Below, piece by piece: positions 29,681 through 33,161 of a DNA stretch of 33,161 nt. The notes under the pieces are model-generated. The model worked only from the letters and a program-made list of their open reading frames with translations. It was not told the origin of the DNA and made no database searches. The stretch is from Bryobacterales bacterium (GTDB lineage Bacteria > Acidobacteriota > Terriglobia > Bryobacterales > UBA6623): contig JAJEHF010000069.1 of the NCBI GenBank assembly GCA_022823865.1, positions 1-33,161 on the forward strand. The letters are read 5' to 3'. Numbering within the stretch: position 1 is the stretch's first letter; every line of letters starts with the position of its first letter. Both the position numbers and the translations under genes were made by a program.

Positions 29681-31072
29681 ATGCCACACCGGACTTTGCT
29701 CGCCCTGTTCTTGTTGGCCGCGATGCTGCCTGCCGCCGAACCCGACTGGCCGGCCGTCAAGAGCGAAGCCTTGGAAACGCTGGTCGAGCTGGTCCGACTC
29801 GACACCGCACAGCCGGAGGGCAACGAGATCCGGGCGGCGCGTTATCTCAAGGAGAAACTCGACCGCGAGGGCCTTTCCTCGGAAATCTTCGAAGCTGCAC
29901 CCGGCCGGGCGAGCCTAGTGGCACGGGTCACGGGCAACGGTCGCAAGCGTCCCCTGCTGTTGCTGGGTCACCTCGACGTGGTCGCAGTGGAGCGCGACGA
30001 GTGGTCCTTCGATCCATTCGGCGGAGAGGTGAAGGACGGCATCCTGTTCGCCCGGGGCGCGGGGGACGACAAGGGCGTCGTGGCCGGGTCGTTCCATGTC
30101 CTGTTGGAACTTTGGCGCCAGAAGACGCCGCTGGATCGCGACGTGATCTTTCTGGGCGTGGCCGACGAGGAAGCCGGCGGGGACTTGGGCATCACCTACA
30201 TGCTCGCCGAGCATCGTGACAAGATCGAAGCCGAATTCGCGATCAACGAGGCGGGGAAGGGGGTGTTCGACCGAGACCTGCGCTACACGCGATTCGAGAT
30301 CCAGACCGCGGAAAAGACCCCTCGGCGGATCGACCTAAAGGCCGCGGGCACTTCCGGCCACGGCTCGATTCCGCTCAGGGACAACCCGATCGGGGCGCTG
30401 GCCCGGGCCGTCGGGCGCCTTTCCGAACACGAGATGCCGGCTCGGCTGAACGAGACCACCCGCGAGTACTTCACTCGTCTGGCTGAAATCTCTGAGCCCG
30501 ACAAGGCCGCGGTGTTTCGCGCCATCCTGGCTGACGAGCCCACCGCTGACGACTACGAGAAGCTGCGCGACTTGTCCCCGGTGTACAACTCGATGGTTCG
30601 CACCTCGATGTCGCCGACGATCCTGAGTGGCGGCTACCTAAAGAACGTCATTCCATCAGAGGCTCACGCCACGGTGGACATCAGAGCCCTCCCGGACGAA
30701 GATCCCGAACGGCTGTTCAGCCTGCTGAAGAGAATCATGGACGAACCCGCGGTGGACCTCGTGCCGCATCGGCAGACGCGCCCGTCGCATTCCCCCTCCG
30801 CGTTGAGCAGCGATGCGTTCCTGGCCTTTGAGACCGTGCTTGGCCGTATGTACCCAGGCGTGCCGATACTGCCCGCCATGTCCACCGGCGCGACAGACTC
30901 GGCGCAATTGCGGCACGCTGGGATCGCGAGTTACGGCTTTGGGCCGGCGCGGCCGGAGTGGGATCTGGCCAGCGGCATCCACGGCCGCAATGAGTATCTG
31001 TATGTCGAGCCGTACCAAGACTACGTCGAGATCCTTTGGAACGTCGTGGTGGAGATCGCCGGCGCAAAGTAG
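29681..31072 (+). CDS. exported M20-family metallopeptidase
   Basis: A 463-residue zinc peptidase/deacylase of the M20 (carboxypeptidase G2/DapE) family. The ATG at 29681 places a signal peptide at the start (TLLALFLLAAMLPAAE). Zinc ligands and catalytic residues are visible: His97 and catalytic Asp99 (LLGHLDVV), bridging Asp130 (GAGDDKG), catalytic Glu163 and ligand Glu164 (ADEEAGG). The lid/dimer domain GTSGHGSIPLRDNPIGALARAV supports the assignment. It probably trims peptides or acyl-amino acids in the periplasm; the substrate is unknown. It is followed by the ThuA and DUF1080 genes. Confidence 0.9.
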   Translation: MPHRTLLALFLLAAMLPAAEPDWPAVKSEALETLVELVRLDTAQPEGNEIRAARYLKEKLDREGLSSEIFEAAPGRASLVARVTGNGRKRPLLLLGHLDVVAVERDEWSFDPFGGEVKDGILFARGAGDDKGVVAGSFHVLLELWRQKTPLDRDVIFLGVADEEAGGDLGITYMLAEHRDKIEAEFAINEAGKGVFDRDLRYTRFEIQTAEKTPRRIDLKAAGTSGHGSIPLRDNPIGALARAVGRLSEHEMPARLNETTREYFTRLAEISEPDKAAVFRAILADEPTADDYEKLRDLSPVYNSMVRTSMSPTILSGGYLKNVIPSEAHATVDIRALPDEDPERLFSLLKRIMDEPAVDLVPHRQTRPSHSPSALSSDAFLAFETVLGRMYPGVPILPAMSTGATDSAQLRHAGIASYGFGPARPEWDLASGIHGRNEYLYVEPYQDYVEILWNVVVEIAGAK

Positions 31073-31102
31073 GCGGGTTTTCCCAGCCGGTCCGAATCTT
31101 GT

Positions 31103-31258
31103 GTGGAGCCGAGAGACAAGCTCGAGGACGTCGGGCGAGCGCTTGAGTCCGTCCTGACAGCGACTCCTGCCAGGCACCTGTTGCGCAGTTGCGAAGATGC
31201 CACCGAGGCCAGAGATTCGGACTGGGCTGCTAGGCTGGACTGCATCCGGCAATCATGA
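31103..31258 (+). CDS. candidate 51-residue protein, GTG start
   Basis: In the gap between the peptidase and ThuA genes a GTG-initiated frame reads VEPRDKLEDVGRALESVLTA... to TGA at 31256-31258. The sequence is charged and amphipathic, like a helical protein rather than random translation, but there is no Shine-Dalgarno site or known family. It may be a small protein, a decayed gene end or chance. Confidence 0.25.
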   Translation: MEPRDKLEDVGRALESVLTATPARHLLRSCEDATEARDSDWAARLDCIRQS

Positions 31259-31315
31259 TCGACGTAAGCGCCGACCGTGAGGGACTTATTCGGGCTCGCT
31301 GGTGGGAATGGTGCT

Positions 31316-32170
31316 ATGAGCAAGAACTTGACACGAATCTGTCCGGCGATCCTGGCAATGGCCTTGCTGTTGCCAGATGCACTGCCGCAGGCTCCCTCGG
31401 CTGGGTCCCAGACAGCCCCGGGAGAGTCAGCCGCGCAGGCTGATCCGGTGCGGAGGCGCCGCCGGCCCCCCGATCCCTTCGCCGGTCAGAAGCGCATTCG
31501 CGCGCTCGTTGTCACTGGCGGGTGCTGCCACGACTATGCCGGTGAAACGAAGGTCCTCATGGACGTGATGGCGTCCCAGGCACCCGTCGACTGGACCGTG
31601 GTGCTAGAGACTGAGGGCAGGGCGACCTGGACCACGACCAAGGCCCGTCTCTACAACCAGCCGGACTGGTCGGAAGGGTACGACATCGTGGTCCACAACG
31701 AATGCTATGCCAACGTGGACGACGCCGAGTTTGTTCGCAAGATCGTCGCCGGGCACGACGGCGGCTTGCCAGCGCTAGTGATCCACTGCGCGATGCATTC
31801 GTATCGAGCGCTCGAGTCCGACGAGTGGCGCAAGTTTCTGGGAGTCACCACCCGCCGCCATACGCGGCAACACCGTATCGCCGTCCAAGTGAAGGACGCG
31901 AATCACCCGGTCATGAAGGGGTTCCCACCGGACTGGGTGACCCCGATGGACGAGCTCTATGTCGTCCAAAAGCTGTGGCCGCGAGCCAAGCCGCTGGCGT
32001 CCGCCGTCGATCCCGAGACTGGCACCGAGCACCCGCTGGTCTGGACGAACGAGTACCATGGCGCGCGCGTCTTCGGAACAACCCTCGGACACGGGGCCGT
32101 GACATGGGATGACCCGACGTTTCAGGACCTGCTGGTGCGCGGATTCAAGTGGGCGGTGGATCGGCAGTGA
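31316..32170 (+). CDS. exported ThuA-like domain protein
   Basis: A 285-residue protein of the ThuA (trehalose-utilisation) family with a class-I glutamine-amidotransferase-like fold. The ATG at 31316 gives a signal peptide at once (RICPAILAMALLLPDALPQ). Family blocks are ALVVTGGCCHDY, YDIVVHNECYANVDDAEF, PALVIHCAMHSYR, NHPVMKGFPPDW and the C-terminal TTLGHGAVTWDDPTFQDLLVRG. ThuA-type proteins are linked with 3-keto-disaccharide catabolism, and here the DUF1080 gene follows after 23 bases. The catalytic function remains unsettled. Confidence 0.88.
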   Translation: MSKNLTRICPAILAMALLLPDALPQAPSAGSQTAPGESAAQADPVRRRRRPPDPFAGQKRIRALVVTGGCCHDYAGETKVLMDVMASQAPVDWTVVLETEGRATWTTTKARLYNQPDWSEGYDIVVHNECYANVDDAEFVRKIVAGHDGGLPALVIHCAMHSYRALESDEWRKFLGVTTRRHTRQHRIAVQVKDANHPVMKGFPPDWVTPMDELYVVQKLWPRAKPLASAVDPETGTEHPLVWTNEYHGARVFGTTLGHGAVTWDDPTFQDLLVRGFKWAVDRQ

Positions 32171-32193
32171 CTCAAGCAACAAGGAGAGCCCCA

Positions 32194-32985
32194 ATGACCG
32201 AACGATTTAGGTCCGCACGCCTTGCGCTAGCCGGCGCTGCGCTCGCGGGCCTCTTGGGAATGATGTGGGTCGCCGAGACCGCCGCGCAAGCGCCTGAGCG
32301 CGGGGGGCGGTTCGGTGGCCTCTACCCAGAGTACGAACCCGACGACAACACGGGATTCGTCCCCATCTTCGACGGGGAGACCTTGGACGGCTGGGATGGC
32401 GACACGACCTTCTGGCGCGCCGAAGAGGGGGCCATCATTGGCGAGAGCACCCCGGAGAAAGTGGTCAAGCAAAACAACTTCTTGATCTGGCGCGGGGGCA
32501 CGGTCAAGGATTTCGAGTTGAAGGTCGAGTTCAGGCTGGGTGGTGCCAACAGCGGCATCCAATACCGCAGCGTCGAGCTTCCCGACGTAGGCAAATGGGT
32601 CCTAAAGGGCTATCAGGCGGATATGGACTTTCGGGTGGGGTTTTCGGCCAACCTGCACGAGGAGCGCGGGCGCAGGCCCGGCCACGTCGTGCTTGCCCGC
32701 CGCGGGCTGCTGACCCGCATCACGGACGGGCCGAAGTACAAGGAACTGGCGAGCCTGGGCGACGAGACGCTGCTACGCGGAGTGATCAACGTGGGCGGCT
32801 GGAATCAGTACCACATCATCGCTCGCGGTCCCGTGATGTTGCAGATCCTGAACGGCCGGCTCGTCAGCGGAACGATCGATGAGGACTCAAAGAACTTCAC
32901 GCCCGAGGGATTGATCGGATTCCAAATGCACACGGGGCCGCCGTTCAAGGTCGAATACCGCAATATCCTCTACCGGAAACTGTAG
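32194..32985 (+). CDS. exported DUF1080 protein (3-keto-glycoside hydrolase/lyase family)
   Basis: A 264-residue secreted protein with a signal peptide (LALAGAALAGLLGMMWVAETAAQA) and one DUF1080 domain: FVPIFDGETLDGWDGDTTFWRAEEG, ELKVEFRLGGANSGIQYRSVE, VLKGYQADMDF and LIGFQMHTGPPFKVEYRNILYR (trimmed in places). The ATG at 32194 has a good AAGGAGAG ribosome site 5 bases upstream. It is longer than the copy at 22825 and has extra loops (residues about 150-185). It probably acts with the ThuA protein on oxidised sugars in the periplasm. Confidence 0.9.
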   Translation: MTERFRSARLALAGAALAGLLGMMWVAETAAQAPERGGRFGGLYPEYEPDDNTGFVPIFDGETLDGWDGDTTFWRAEEGAIIGESTPEKVVKQNNFLIWRGGTVKDFELKVEFRLGGANSGIQYRSVELPDVGKWVLKGYQADMDFRVGFSANLHEERGRRPGHVVLARRGLLTRITDGPKYKELASLGDETLLRGVINVGGWNQYHIIARGPVMLQILNGRLVSGTIDEDSKNFTPEGLIGFQMHTGPPFKVEYRNILYRKL

Positions 32986-33040
32986 CCGCCAGGGCCGACG
33001 GTATTGCTCCGGGACTCAATCCCTTTTATGTTGGAGAGGT

Positions 33041-33153
33041 GCCGCAGAGAGTGGTATGGCCACCGCTGTTAGGAACCCTCTCTCCGCAGTGCCGCAGGTG
33101 GCGTAAGCCACCGCTGCGGCAGGTAACAGATCCTTCCCCGCCGCAGTGCGGGG
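33041..33153. repeat. cluster of imperfect hairpin repeats at the window end
   Basis: Two related units start with GCCGCAG (33041-33077 and 33091-33133), both containing GTGG, a short loop, CCACCGCTG and then AGGNAAC/AGGTAAC-like ends. Unit 2 folds as GCCGCAG-GTGGC, loop GTAA, GCCAC-CG-CTGCGGC, a 12-pair stem with a 2-base bulge. A third hairpin CCCCGC-CGCAGT-GCGGGG (33136-33153) follows. This resembles REP-like or planctomycete-type 'GTGGCGTAAGCCAC' repeats and may also end transcription of the DUF1080 gene. It may continue beyond the window. Confidence 0.6.
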
Positions 33154-33161
33154 AGGCCCCC

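Noticed and set aside
1..33161. CRISPR array, rRNA, tRNA, phage or integrase genes
   Set aside because: No regularly spaced direct repeats, no tRNA cloverleaf or rRNA core sequence, and no recombinase or transposase gene was recognised on either strand.

Overview
The window looks like chromosomal DNA of a GC-rich, Gram-negative soil or marine bacterium. The most likely phylum is Acidobacteriota, of the Bryobacterales/Solibacter or Vicinamibacter type. This rests on gene content only: DUF1080 (3-keto-glycoside) proteins, a ThuA-like protein, PPC-domain and multi-CXXCH secreted proteins, Tat-exported enzymes, and a small 'FWEFRRGSWQYD' membrane protein next to a LolA-like protein. Planctomycetota share many of these families and are the main alternative. 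No rRNA, tRNA or CRISPR array was seen.

Layout. 1-544: no convincing gene. 545-4469: an adenylate-kinase-like protein faces a leftward group made of a PhoD-type lipoprotein phosphatase, a small exported coiled-coil protein, quinolinate synthase NadA and an ErpA/IscA-type Fe-S carrier. 4680-8568: MoaA, a Tat-exported aldo/keto reductase and an IlvD/Edd sugar-acid dehydratase. 8722-12603: an accessory island of three toxin-antitoxin loci (vapBC/fitAB, abiEi-abiEii, and AbrB-type vapBC) around a PLP-dependent decarboxylase. In all three the antitoxin is intact and the toxin is destroyed. 12924-18621: a leftward block with a membrane protein, an acyl-CoA dehydrogenase, a C4 zinc-ribbon coiled-coil protein, a diacylglycerol-kinase-like lipid kinase, a 71-aa CxxC protein, an NAD-dependent epimerase/reductase and a Tat-exported FAH-family protein. 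18954-22836: a five-heme-motif secreted cytochrome c whose 3' end overlaps a secreted beta-propeller (PQQ-type) dehydrogenase-like gene. 22825-25676: DUF1080 protein, prfA and a DUF1385 membrane protein, leftward. 25943-27067: small membrane protein and LolA-like protein. 27121-32985: large PPC-domain secreted protein, M20 peptidase, ThuA-like protein and a second DUF1080 protein.

Two copies of a previously unannotated short inverted-repeat element (about 182 and 197 bp) were found at 18757-18938 and 25733-25929. Both have ends of the form GRGA(A/C)TTA and both are flanked by an 8-bp direct repeat (exact in one, 6 of 8 in the other). Their right halves align without gaps over 79 bp (56 identical by hand count). 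Each sits a few bases upstream of a start codon, and its right terminus carries a -10-like hexamer. This is a MITE-like family that appears to insert in promoters.

Functionally, the window combines core metabolism (NAD and molybdopterin cofactors, Fe-S carrier, release factor 1, acyl-CoA dehydrogenase) with a secreted carbohydrate-oxidation theme (cytochrome/dehydrogenase pair, two DUF1080 proteins, ThuA, sugar-acid dehydratase, FAH and AKR). The link between these last genes is inference from family knowledge and neighbourhood.
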